A stretch of DNA of 64,000 nucleotides from Pseudomonas sp. H1h (GTDB lineage Bacteria; Pseudomonadota; Gammaproteobacteria; Pseudomonadales; Pseudomonadaceae), in NCBI RefSeq assembly GCF_000633255.1, contig NZ_AYMJ01000012.1, forward strand, positions 153,178 to 217,177, read 5' to 3'. The position numbers and the translations under genes are program-made. Below the pieces are notes generated by a model. The model was not told where the DNA came from and made no database searches. It saw only the letters and a list, made by a program, of their open reading frames with translations. Of the stretch, positions 21,649 to 29,812 are shown piece by piece (position 1 is the first letter of the stretch; every line of letters begins with the position of its first letter).

Positions 21649-23385
21649 ATGAAAGACACCATTCGCCAGCTGATCCAACAAGCCCTCACCCAACTCGTCA
21701 ACGAAGGTGTGTTGCCTGAAGGCCTGTCGCCGGCGATTCAGGTGGAGAACGCCCGTGACAAGACCCACGGCGACTTCGCCAGCAACATCGCCATGATGCT
21801 GGCCAAGCCTGCGGGCATGAAGCCGCGCGATCTGGCGGAGAAAATCATCGCCGCGCTGCCGGCCGACGAAAACGTCACCAAGGCCGAAATCGCCGGCCCG
21901 GGCTTCATCAATTTCTTCCAGAACACCCAGGCCCTGGCCTCGCGCCTTGACGCCGCCCTGGCCGACGCGCACGTCGGCGTACGCAAGGCCGGTCCTGCAC
22001 AACGCACTGTGGTCGACCTGTCGGCACCGAACCTGGCCAAAGAGATGCACGTCGGCCACTTGCGCTCGACCATCATCGGCGACGGCGTGGCCCGTGTTCT
22101 CGAGTTCCTCGGCGACGAAGTGATCCGCCAGAACCACGTGGGCGACTGGGGCACCCAGTTCGGCATGTTGATGGCATATCTGCAGGAAAACCCGATCACC
22201 AGCGACGAGCTGTCGGACCTGGAAAACTTCTACCGCGCCGCCAAACAGCGTTTCGACGAGTCCGAAGAGTTCGCCGACCGCGCCCGTGGCCTGGTGGTCA
22301 AACTGCAGGCTGGCGACGCCGACTGCCTGGCGCTGTGGACCAAGTTCAAGGACATCTCGCTGTCGCACTGCCAGAAGATCTACGAACTGCTCAACGTCAA
22401 ACTGACCATGGCCGACGTAATGGGCGAAAGCGCCTACAACGATGACCTGATCAACGTGGTCAACGACCTGAAAGCCGCCGGCATGCTGGTCGAGAGCAAC
22501 GGCGCCCAGTGCGTGTTCCTCGACGAGTTCAAGAACGCCGACGGCGACCCGCTGCCGGTGATCATCGTCAAGGCTGACGGCGGCTACCTGTACGCCACCA
22601 CCGACCTGGCAGCCGTGCGCTATCGCAGTGGCAAGCTCAAGGCCGACCGCGCGCTGTACTTCGTCGACCAGCGTCAGGCCCTGCACTTCCAGCAAGTGTT
22701 CGCCGTGGCGCGCAAGGCCGGCTTTGTGACCCATCCGATGGAGATGGAGCACATGGGCTTCGGCACCATGAACGGCGCCGATGGCCGTCCGTTCAAGACC
22801 CGTGACGGCGGCACCGTGAAGCTGATCGACCTGCTGACCGAAGCGCAGGAGCGCGCCTACAACCTGGTGAAAGAGAAGAATCCGGAGCTTGCCGAAGACG
22901 AACTGCGCAACATCGCCAAGGTCGTCGGCATCGGTGCGGTGAAATACGCCGACCTGTCCAAGCACCGCACCAGCGACTACAGCTTCAACTTCGACCTGAT
23001 GCTGAATTTCGAAGGCAACACCGCGCCGTACCTGCTGTACGCCTACACCCGTGTGGCCGGTGTGTTCCGCAAACTGGGCAAGGACTTCAGCGAAGTCGAT
23101 GGCCAGATCGTCCTCGAAGCCGCGCACGAGCAAGAGCTGGCGGCGAAGCTGGCGCAGTTCGGCGAAGTGCTGAACAGCGTCGCGGAAAAAGGCACCCCGC
23201 ACATCCTCTGCACCTATCTGTATGACGTCGCCGGCCTGTTCTCCAGCTTCTACGAGAACTGCCCGATCCTCGCCGCCGAAACGCCGGCCCAGATGCAGAG
23301 CCGTCTGCGTCTGGCCGCGCTGACCGGTCGTACTCTCAAGCAAGGCCTGGAACTGTTGGGCCTGGAAACTCTGGAGCGCATGTAA
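21649..23385 (+). CDS. argS: Arginyl-tRNA synthetase
   Basis: This class I synthetase charges tRNA-Arg. With ATG 21649 ([13 protein letters not shown]) it has 578 residues. The N-terminal additional domain is followed by the HIGH-type signature HVGHLRST, the Rossmann catalytic domain, and a C-terminal DALR helical domain that reads the anticodon. AAAGAGAAG just before the ATG is a good ribosome site. The SPOR-domain gene starts one base after its stop, so the two are cotranscribed. Confidence 0.97.
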   Translation: MKDTIRQLIQQALTQLVNEGVLPEGLSPAIQVENARDKTHGDFASNIAMMLAKPAGMKPRDLAEKIIAALPADENVTKAEIAGPGFINFFQNTQALASRLDAALADAHVGVRKAGPAQRTVVDLSAPNLAKEMHVGHLRSTIIGDGVARVLEFLGDEVIRQNHVGDWGTQFGMLMAYLQENPITSDELSDLENFYRAAKQRFDESEEFADRARGLVVKLQAGDADCLALWTKFKDISLSHCQKIYELLNVKLTMADVMGESAYNDDLINVVNDLKAAGMLVESNGAQCVFLDEFKNADGDPLPVIIVKADGGYLYATTDLAAVRYRSGKLKADRALYFVDQRQALHFQQVFAVARKAGFVTHPMEMEHMGFGTMNGADGRPFKTRDGGTVKLIDLLTEAQERAYNLVKEKNPELAEDELRNIAKVVGIGAVKYADLSKHRTSDYSFNFDLMLNFEGNTAPYLLYAYTRVAGVFRKLGKDFSEVDGQIVLEAAHEQELAAKLAQFGEVLNSVAEKGTPHILCTYLYDVAGLFSSFYENCPILAAETPAQMQSRLRLAALTGRTLKQGLELLGLETLERM

Positions 23386-23386
23386 G

Positions 23387-24103
23387 TTGGCTGCCAAGAA
23401 AAAACCTGCACCCAAGCGTGGCGCCAGCCGTTACCAAGCTCCTGCAAAGCAACCGATCCCGGGTTGGCTGTGGATGGCCATCGGCCTGACGGTCGGTGCG
23501 TTCATCGTGTTCCTGATGAAACTGGAGCCGGGCAAGGGCAGCGACACGGTCAAGCGCGAGAAGGTCGAGCAAGCGCAACAGCAGAAAGCGTCGAAGATCG
23601 CCGAGGCCAACAAGAACCCGCCGAGCCCGACGCAACCGGTGAAGCCGAAGTACGATTTCTACACGCTGCTGCCGGAATCGGAAGTGATCGTGCCGCCGGA
23701 CGCCGTGCCGGAGAAAACCCTGCCGACACCACAAGTGCCGACCATTCCGACCACGCCGGTCACGCCTGCGGAAGCGGCGAAGATCGACACCGCGCGCGCT
23801 CAGGCGGCCCTGGCTGGTATCACCCCGCCGCCAGCCCCCCCGGTGAGCAAGGCCGCACCTGTGACCAAGTTCTTCCTCCAGGCCGGCTCGTTCCGCAAAG
23901 AGGCGGATGCGGACAAGGTTCGGGCGCAGATCATTCTGCTCGGCCAGGCCGTTTCGGTTGAGTCGGGCACGGTCAAGGACGAAACCTGGTACCGCGTCCT
24001 GGTCGGCCCGTTCAGCAACCGCGAACAACTGACCACCGCGCAGAAGCAACTGGCGGGCAGCGGCTTCAGCAATCTGTTGTTACAACAACGCCAAAGCCGC
24101 TGA
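23387..24103 (+). CDS. FtsN-like SPOR-domain membrane protein
   Basis: This 238-residue bitopic protein has a basic N-terminus (KKKPAPKRGASRY), one transmembrane helix near residues 24-43, a proline-rich periplasmic stretch, and a C-terminal SPOR domain beginning at FFLQAGSF. This matches FtsN-type division proteins and the argS-linked SPOR gene of pseudomonads. The start is the TTG at 23387, one base after the argS stop. No better start is available that keeps the basic tail. Whether it replaces FtsN or is an accessory SPOR protein cannot be decided here. Confidence 0.82.
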   Translation: MAAKKKPAPKRGASRYQAPAKQPIPGWLWMAIGLTVGAFIVFLMKLEPGKGSDTVKREKVEQAQQQKASKIAEANKNPPSPTQPVKPKYDFYTLLPESEVIVPPDAVPEKTLPTPQVPTIPTTPVTPAEAAKIDTARAQAALAGITPPPAPPVSKAAPVTKFFLQAGSFRKEADADKVRAQIILLGQAVSVESGTVKDETWYRVLVGPFSNREQLTTAQKQLAGSGFSNLLLQQRQSR

Positions 24104-24148
24104 TTTCGCCAGAATCACCGCGTCATCGTTCTTCGTCGGAACGCCGCC

Positions 24149-24210
24149 CGGAGCAAGCTCGCTCCCACAGGATTTACGCAGTCCCTGTGGGAGCGAGCCT
24201 GCTCGCGAAG
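24149..24210. repeat. Paired REP, one copy degenerate
   Basis: A weakened copy (about 24149-24171) and an intact copy (24185-24210) face each other between the SPOR gene and hslV. Confidence 0.75.
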
Positions 24211-24275
24211 GCAATGATTGCAACACCACATTTTCCTGATCAGTCCCCGCCGTTCGTCCCTCTACACCCTCCCCG

Positions 24276-24303
24276 GTTGAAATTCTCTCCAGCACCCCCA
24301 TAT
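24276..24303 (+). promoter_or_regulatory. Heat-shock (sigma32) promoter of hslVU
   Basis: GTTGAAA (24276-24282), 13 bases, then CCCCATAT (24296-24303) matches the sigma32 consensus CTTGAAA-N13-CCCCATNT at all but one fixed base. Transcription should start near 24310, about 40 bases before hslV. HslVU is a known heat-shock operon. Confidence 0.85.
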
Positions 24304-24349
24304 GAATGGGCATAAGGCACTTTCGCCCCGCTGTGTGGAGACTCTTCCC

Positions 24350-24880
24350 TTGACCACCATCGTTTCAGTCCGCCGCCACGGCAAAGTCGTCATGGGCGGC
24401 GACGGCCAGGTTTCTCTCGGCAATACCGTGATGAAAGGCAACGCGAAGAAAGTTCGCCGCCTGTACCACGGCCAGGTCATCGCCGGTTTTGCCGGTGCCA
24501 CTGCCGATGCCTTTACGCTCTTCGAACGTTTCGAAGGCCAGCTCGAGAAACATCAGGGCCACCTGATCCGCGCCGCTGTCGAACTCGCCAAAGAATGGCG
24601 CACCGACCGCTCGCTGAGCCGCCTCGAAGCCATGCTCGCGGTAGCCAACAAGGACGCCTCGCTGATCATCACTGGCAACGGTGACGTGGTCGAACCCGAA
24701 GACGGCCTGATTGCCATGGGTTCCGGCGGCGCCTACGCGCAAGCCGCAGCCAGCGCGCTGCTGAAAAAGACTGACCTGTCGGCTCGCGAGATCGTCGAAA
24801 CCGCGCTCGGCATCGCCGCCGATATCTGTGTATTCACCAACCACACTCAGACCATTGAGGAGCAGGATCTCGCTGAATAA
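24350..24880 (+). CDS. hslV: ATP-dependent protease peptidase subunit HslV
   Basis: HslV is the proteasome-like threonine peptidase of the HslUV protease. From TTG 24350 it has 176 residues and begins [12 protein letters not shown], so removal of Met exposes the catalytic Thr1. GGDGQVSLG and the glycine-rich [11 protein letters not shown] are family motifs. An in-frame ATG at 24302 is ruled out because it lies inside the sigma32 -10 element and would bury the catalytic threonine. GGAG lies about 10 bases before the TTG. It is followed by hslU after 55 bases. Confidence 0.96.
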   Translation: MTTIVSVRRHGKVVMGGDGQVSLGNTVMKGNAKKVRRLYHGQVIAGFAGATADAFTLFERFEGQLEKHQGHLIRAAVELAKEWRTDRSLSRLEAMLAVANKDASLIITGNGDVVEPEDGLIAMGSGGAYAQAAASALLKKTDLSAREIVETALGIAADICVFTNHTQTIEEQDLAE

Positions 24881-24935
24881 GCCTGACGCGGCCTGTGTGC
24901 CACGGCTTGTTTCTGCTTGAGGACCGCCAATTATT

Positions 24936-26270
24936 ATGTCCATGACTCCCCGCGAAATCGTCCACGAACTCAACCGCCACATCATCGGCCAGGACGATGC
25001 CAAGCGCGCCGTCGCGATCGCCCTGCGCAACCGCTGGCGCCGCATGCAGCTCCCTGAAGAGCTGCGTGTTGAAGTGACCCCGAAGAACATCCTGATGATC
25101 GGCCCGACCGGTGTCGGTAAAACCGAAATCGCCCGTCGCCTGGCGAAACTGGCCAACGCGCCGTTCATCAAGGTCGAAGCGACCAAGTTCACTGAAGTCG
25201 GCTACGTGGGCCGTGACGTCGAATCGATCATCCGTGATCTGGCCGACGCCGCGATCAAGATGCTCCGTGAGCAGGAAATGACCCGCGTGCGCCACCGTGC
25301 CGAAGACGCCGCCGAGGACCGCATCCTCGACGCGCTGCTGCCACCGGCGCGCATGGGCTTCAGCAACGAGGAGCCGGCTCAGGATTCCAACACCCGCCAA
25401 CTGTTCCGCAAGCGCCTGCGCGAAGGTCAGCTGGACGACAAGGAAATCGAGATCGAAGTCGCCGAAGTGTCCGGCATCGAGATCGCCACGCCACCCGGCA
25501 TGGAAGAGATGACCAACCAGCTGCAGTCGCTGTTCGCCAACATGGGCAAGGGCAAGAAAAAAGCCCGCAAGCTCAAGGTCAAGGAAGCGCTGAAGCTGGT
25601 GCGCGACGAAGAGGCTGGCCGTCTGGTCAACGAAGAAGAGCTGAAGGCCAAGGCGCTGGAAGCGGTCGAACAGCACGGCATCGTGTTCATCGACGAGATC
25701 GACAAGGTCGCCAAGCGCGGCAATGTCGGCGGTGCCGATGTGTCCCGTGAAGGCGTACAGCGCGATCTGCTGCCGCTGATCGAGGGCTGCACCGTCAACA
25801 CCAAGCTGGGCATGGTCAAGACCGACCACATCCTGTTCATCGCTTCCGGTGCGTTCCACCTGAGCAAGCCGAGCGATCTGGTGCCGGAGCTGCAAGGCCG
25901 TCTGCCGATCCGCGTCGAACTCAAGGCCCTGAGCCCGGAAGACTTCGAGCGCATCCTCAGCGAACCGCACGCCTCGCTCACCGAGCAATATTGCGCGTTG
26001 CTGAAGACCGAAGGCCTGAACATCCAGTTCCAGCCTGAAGGTATCAAGCGCATTGCCGAGATAGCCTGGCAGGTCAACGAGAAGACCGAGAACATCGGTG
26101 CCCGTCGCCTGCACACGCTGCTTGAGCGTCTGCTGGAAGAGGTGTCGTTCAGTGCCGGCGACCTGGCCAGCACGCACGATGAGAAGCCGATCCTGATCGA
26201 CGCCGAATACGTCAACAGCCACTTGGGCGAATTGGCGCAGAACGAAGATCTGTCCCGTTATATCCTGTAA
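24936..26270 (+). CDS. hslU: ATP-dependent protease ATPase subunit HslU
   Basis: HslU unfolds substrates and feeds them to HslV. The 444 residues include Walker [16 protein letters not shown] near 57-70, Walker [10 protein letters not shown], the intermediate I-domain of charged helices between them, sensor region NIGARRLHT, and the C-terminal tail LSRYIL that docks into HslV. Start ATG 24936 ([13 protein letters not shown]). It is cotranscribed with hslV from the heat-shock promoter. Confidence 0.98.
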   Translation: MSMTPREIVHELNRHIIGQDDAKRAVAIALRNRWRRMQLPEELRVEVTPKNILMIGPTGVGKTEIARRLAKLANAPFIKVEATKFTEVGYVGRDVESIIRDLADAAIKMLREQEMTRVRHRAEDAAEDRILDALLPPARMGFSNEEPAQDSNTRQLFRKRLREGQLDDKEIEIEVAEVSGIEIATPPGMEEMTNQLQSLFANMGKGKKKARKLKVKEALKLVRDEEAGRLVNEEELKAKALEAVEQHGIVFIDEIDKVAKRGNVGGADVSREGVQRDLLPLIEGCTVNTKLGMVKTDHILFIASGAFHLSKPSDLVPELQGRLPIRVELKALSPEDFERILSEPHASLTEQYCALLKTEGLNIQFQPEGIKRIAEIAWQVNEKTENIGARRLHTLLERLLEEVSFSAGDLASTHDEKPILIDAEYVNSHLGELAQNEDLSRYIL

Positions 26271-26294
26271 ACAACTCTTACAGATGTAATGGAA

Positions 26295-26386
26295 CTGTGG
26301 GAGCGAGCCTGCTCGCGAAGACGGCAGTACATTCAACCCTTGTGTTGACTGAACCACCGCATTCGCGAGCAGGCTCGCTCCCACAA
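26295..26386. repeat. Paired REP after hslU
   Basis: Inverted REP cores (GGGAGCGAGCCTGCTCGCGA type) at 26295-26320 and 26361-26386 flank a 40-base spacer, directly between hslU and the DUF971 gene. Confidence 0.87.
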
Positions 26387-26413
26387 GGTTCCGCACCAGA
26401 CGGATACCTGATC

Positions 26414-26785
26414 ATGATCCCTACCGACATCAAACTGCACAAAGCCTCGAAAACCCTGACGCTCACTTACGCGTCCGGCGAGGAATACACCCTGCCCGCA
26501 GAATTCCTGCGCGTGCATTCCCCTTCCGCCGAGGTCCAGGGCCACGGCAAACCGATCCTGCAATTCGGCAAGCTCAACGTCGGTCTGAGCAAGCTGGAAC
26601 CGGCCGGTCACTACGCACTGAAACTGACCTTCGACGACGGCCACGACAGCGGCCTGTTCACCTGGGATTATCTCTACGAGCTGGGGCGACGTTATGACGC
26701 ACTCTGGGCCGATTATCTGGCTGAGCTCAAAGCGGCCGGGAAAACCCGCGATCCGGACGAGTCGATCGTCAAGCTGATGCTCTAG
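26414..26785 (+). CDS. DUF971 (gamma-butyrobetaine hydroxylase-like N-terminal domain) protein
   Basis: This 123-residue protein consists of one DUF971 domain, a small beta-rich fold also found at the N-terminus of gamma-butyrobetaine hydroxylase. FTWDYLYELGRRYDALW is the recognisable C-terminal part. The start is ATG 26414 (MIPTDIKLHK); upstream in-frame codons are REP sequence. It conventionally lies between hslU and phaC1 in pseudomonads. Some DUF971 proteins are linked to iron-sulfur metabolism, but no function can be assigned here. Confidence 0.85.
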   Translation: MIPTDIKLHKASKTLTLTYASGEEYTLPAEFLRVHSPSAEVQGHGKPILQFGKLNVGLSKLEPAGHYALKLTFDDGHDSGLFTWDYLYELGRRYDALWADYLAELKAAGKTRDPDESIVKLML

Positions 26786-26883
26786 TCCGAGCCTCTTGCT
26801 CTTTAGAGGGCATTTTCTAAATTCATCTGTTTGAATGCTCTGCTGTGTGGCCGAGGATCGGCCTGCTTGCGAAAAAAATTAAA

Positions 26884-26967
26884 CTCGGGTAACCAATGGA
26901 GCTGGCAAGTTCCCTGCAGTGCTCTATGAACTGTAAAGCAGCTATGCAGAATTAACGGTCACCCGAG
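26884..26967. repeat. Imperfect inverted repeat around the phaC1 promoter
   Basis: CTCGGGTAACC (26884-26894) and GGTCACCCGAG (26957-26967) are inverted repeats matching at 10 of 11 positions. They flank the sigma54-like promoter. They could bind a regulator such as PhaD, but nothing in the sequence proves it. Confidence 0.45.
26903..26918 (+). promoter_or_regulatory. Sigma54-type promoter of phaC1
   Basis: TGGCAAGTTCCCTGCA has the invariant GG and GC dinucleotides at the required spacing (consensus TGGCACG-N4-TTGCA, two mismatches). Transcription would start near 26930, giving a leader of about 115 bases. RpoN-dependent phaC1 expression has been reported in P. aeruginosa, so it fits what is known of the system. 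Confidence 0.65.
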
Positions 26968-27044
26968 CAGTAGTACCTGGCATTGGCTGTGGAACTGCAC
27001 AGCAGAAAACCGGGTACTCGTCTCAGGACAATGGAGCGTCGTAG

Positions 27045-28724
27045 ATGAGTAACAAGAATAACGATGACCTGAAGTACCAAGCCTCGGAAAACACCCTGGG
27101 GCTTAATCCCGTCGTTGGGCTGCGCGGAAAGGATCTGCTGGCCTCTGCTCGTATGGTGCTGACCCAGGCCATCAAACAACCGATCCATAGCGTCAAGCAC
27201 GTGACCCATTTCGGTCTCGAACTGAAGAACGTGCTGTTCGGCAAATCCGAACTGCAACCGGCCAGCGATGACCGTCGCTTCGCTGATCCGGCCTGGAGCC
27301 AGAACCCGCTCTACAAACGTTATCTGCAAACCTACCTTGCGTGGCGCAAGGAGCTCCATTCCTGGATCGACGACAGCAGCCTGTCACCCAAAGACATCGC
27401 CCGCGGCCACTTCGTGATCAACCTGATGACCGAAGCCATGGCCCCGACCAACACGGCGGCCAACCCCGCGGCGGTCAAACGTTTCTTCGAGACCGGCGGC
27501 AAAAGCCTGCTCGACGGCCTTTCGCATCTGGCCAAGGATCTGGTGCACAACGGCGGCATGCCGAGCCAGGTCAACATGGGCGCGTTCGAGGTCGGCAAGA
27601 GCCTGGGCGTGACCGAAGGCGCAGTGGTGTTTCGCAACGACGTGCTGGAGCTGATCCAGTACAAGCCGATCACCGAACAGGTCCACGAGCGCCCGTTGCT
27701 CGTCGTTCCGCCACAGATCAACAAGTTCTACGTATTCGATTTGAGCCCGGACAAAAGTCTGGCGCGTTTCTGCCTGCGCAATAACGTGCAGACGTTCATC
27801 GTCAGCTGGCGCAATCCGACCAAGGCCCAGCGCGAGTGGGGCCTGTCGACCTACATCGATGCGCTCAAGGAAGCGGTCGACGTGGTCACGGCGATCACCG
27901 GCAGCAAAGACGTGAACATGCTCGGCGCCTGCTCCGGCGGCATTACCTGCACCGCCCTGCTCGGCCACTACGCCGCCCTCGGCGAAAAGAAGGTCAACGC
28001 CCTGACCCTGCTGGTCAGCGTGCTCGACACCACCCTGGACAGCGACGTCGCCCTGTTCGTCGACGAGCAGACCCTGGAGACCGCCAAGCGCCACTCGTAT
28101 CAGGCCGGCGTGCTCGAAGGCAAGGACATGGCCAAGGTCTTCGCGTGGATGCGCCCCAACGACCTGATCTGGAACTACTGGGTCAACAACTACCTGCTCG
28201 GCAACGAGCCGCCGGTCTTCGACATTCTGTTCTGGAACAACGACACCACCCGGTTGCCGGCAGCGTTCCACGGCGACCTGATCGAGATGTTCAAAAACAA
28301 CCCACTGATTCGCCCCAATGCACTGGAAGTGTGCGGCACACCGATCGACCTCAAGCAGGTCACGGCCGACATTTTCTCGCTGGCTGGCACCAACGACCAC
28401 ATCACCCCGTGGAAGTCCTGCTACAAGTCGGCGCAGCTGTTTGGCGGCAAGGTTGAATTCGTGCTGTCGAGCAGCGGGCATATCCAGAGCATTCTGAATC
28501 CGCCGGGCAACCCGAAATCGCGTTACATGACCAGTGAAGGCACGGCCGCCAATGCCGATGACTGGCAAGCGAACTCAACCAAGCACACTGATTCCTGGTG
28601 GCTGTACTGGCAGGCGTGGCAGGCCGAGCGCTCTGGCGAGCTGAAAAAAGCGCCACTGAAACTGGGCAACAAGGCGTATCCGGCAGGTGAAGCTTCGCCG
28701 GGCACTTACGTACATGAAAGATAG
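27045..28724 (+). CDS. phaC1: Medium-chain-length PHA synthase 1 (class II)
   Basis: PhaC1 polymerises (R)-3-hydroxyacyl-CoA into polyhydroxyalkanoate on the granule surface. The 559 residues are typical of class II synthases. The catalytic triad is visible: Cys296 in the lipase-like box GACSGG, Asp451 in GTNDHITPW, and His479 in SSSGHIQS. It ends in the family tail PGTYVHER. Start ATG 27045 (MSNKNNDDLKYQ). First gene of phaC1-Z-C2-D. A palindromic element follows the stop and may attenuate transcription into phaZ. Confidence 0.98.
   Translation: MSNKNNDDLKYQASENTLGLNPVVGLRGKDLLASARMVLTQAIKQPIHSVKHVTHFGLELKNVLFGKSELQPASDDRRFADPAWSQNPLYKRYLQTYLAWRKELHSWIDDSSLSPKDIARGHFVINLMTEAMAPTNTAANPAAVKRFFETGGKSLLDGLSHLAKDLVHNGGMPSQVNMGAFEVGKSLGVTEGAVVFRNDVLELIQYKPITEQVHERPLLVVPPQINKFYVFDLSPDKSLARFCLRNNVQTFIVSWRNPTKAQREWGLSTYIDALKEAVDVVTAITGSKDVNMLGACSGGITCTALLGHYAALGEKKVNALTLLVSVLDTTLDSDVALFVDEQTLETAKRHSYQAGVLEGKDMAKVFAWMRPNDLIWNYWVNNYLLGNEPPVFDILFWNNDTTRLPAAFHGDLIEMFKNNPLIRPNALEVCGTPIDLKQVTADIFSLAGTNDHITPWKSCYKSAQLFGGKVEFVLSSSGHIQSILNPPGNPKSRYMTSEGTAANADDWQANSTKHTDSWWLYWQAWQAERSGELKKAPLKLGNKAYPAGEASPGTYVHER
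27051..27062 (+). promoter_or_regulatory. Candidate Crc/Hfq site in the first phaC1 codons
   Basis: AACAAGAATAAC (codons 3-6) is four consecutive A-purine-N triplets, the pattern bound by Hfq with Crc. Crc inhibition of phaC1 translation has been described in P. putida. Occupancy here would block initiation; this is inferred. Confidence 0.5.
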
Positions 28725-28736
28725 CGGCAAGCCATA

Positions 28737-28789
28737 AGTTACAAGCCGCAAGCTGAGCAGGTTCTGCTTGAGGCTTGCGGCTTGTAACT
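28737..28789. terminator. 17-base-pair palindromic hairpin between phaC1 and phaZ
   Basis: AGTTACAAGCCGCAAGC (28737-28753) is perfectly inverted at 28773-28789, and the loop holds an inner AGCAG/CTGCT stem. It begins 13 bases after the phaC1 stop. No T run follows, so it may act as an attenuator or mRNA stabiliser rather than a full terminator. Confidence 0.65.
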
Positions 28790-28818
28790 GCTCCACTCTA
28801 ACCCGAAGGGCCTGAAGC

Positions 28819-29673
28819 ATGCCGCAACCGTTCATTTTCCGTACCGTCGATCTGGATGGGCAGACCCTCCGCACCGCGGTACGCCCCGGCAAGCCTCATT
28901 TGACGCCCTTGCTGATATTCAACGGCATCGGCGCCAACCTGGAGCTGGTGTTTCCGTTCGTCGCGGCGCTGGACCCGGATCTGGAAGTGATCGCCTTCGA
29001 CGTGCCCGGTGTCGGCGGCTCGTCGACGCCGAGTCGGCCATATCGCTTTCCCGGACTGGCGAAACTGACCTCACGGATGCTCGATTACCTCGACTACGGT
29101 CAGGTCAACGTGATCGGCGTGTCCTGGGGCGGAGCGCTGGCGCAGCAGTTCGCCCACGACTACCCCGAACGCTGCAAGAAACTGGTGCTGGCGGCGACCG
29201 CAGCGGGTGCCTTCATGGTGCCGGGCAAGCCGAAGGTGCTGTGGATGATGGCCAGCCCGCGACGCTACATCCAGCCATCGCACGTGATCCGCATCGCGCC
29301 GCTGATCTACGGCGGCTCGTTCCGCCGCGACCCGACGCTGGCCGCCAGCCATGCGGCCAAGGTGCGTTCGGCGGGCAAGCTCGGTTACTACTGGCAACTG
29401 TTCGCGGGCCTGGGCTGGACCAGCATTCACTGGCTGCACAAGATCCATCAGCCGACGCTGGTACTGGCCGGCGACGACGATCCACTGATCCCGCTGATCA
29501 ACATGCGCATGCTCGCCTGGCGAATTCCCAACGCCCAGCTGCACATCATCGACGACGGTCATCTGTTCCTGATCACCCGCGCCGAAGCGGTGGCGCCGAT
29601 CATCATGAAATTCCTTGAGGAGGAGCGGCAGCGCGCCGTGATGCACCCGCATCCGACACCGCTGGGCGGGTAA
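28819..29673 (+). CDS. phaZ: Intracellular PHA depolymerase
   Basis: PhaZ releases 3-hydroxy acids from stored medium-chain PHA. This 284-residue alpha/beta hydrolase has Ser102 in GVSWGG, an acidic residue in GDDDPLIP near 221, and His248 in DDGHLF, matching the triad known in P. putida PhaZ. There is no signal peptide, as expected for a granule-bound enzyme. It lies between the two synthases in the classical pha order. Confidence 0.97.
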   Translation: MPQPFIFRTVDLDGQTLRTAVRPGKPHLTPLLIFNGIGANLELVFPFVAALDPDLEVIAFDVPGVGGSSTPSRPYRFPGLAKLTSRMLDYLDYGQVNVIGVSWGGALAQQFAHDYPERCKKLVLAATAAGAFMVPGKPKVLWMMASPRRYIQPSHVIRIAPLIYGGSFRRDPTLAASHAAKVRSAGKLGYYWQLFAGLGWTSIHWLHKIHQPTLVLAGDDDPLIPLINMRMLAWRIPNAQLHIIDDGHLFLITRAEAVAPIIMKFLEEERQRAVMHPHPTPLGG

Positions 29674-29812
29674 ACCGCCACGGCAGGCTTTATGCAGGGT
29701 TTTATACAAAATGCGTGGCAGGACGCCGCGCAGGCAGCAACCCGTAACAGCGACTATGGTGTTCTGGTTCGGTGAGTTTGTTTTTGACCTGAAGACGAAG
29801 GAGTGTTGAGTC

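Noticed and set aside
26791..26818. GCCTCT...AGAGGGC as a terminator after the DUF971 gene
   Set aside because: The stem is short with a bulge and no clear T run, so I did not list it as a feature.
27384..28568. A 394-codon frame opposite phaC1
   Set aside because: Antisense shadow of a conserved synthase with no start signal or recognisable product.
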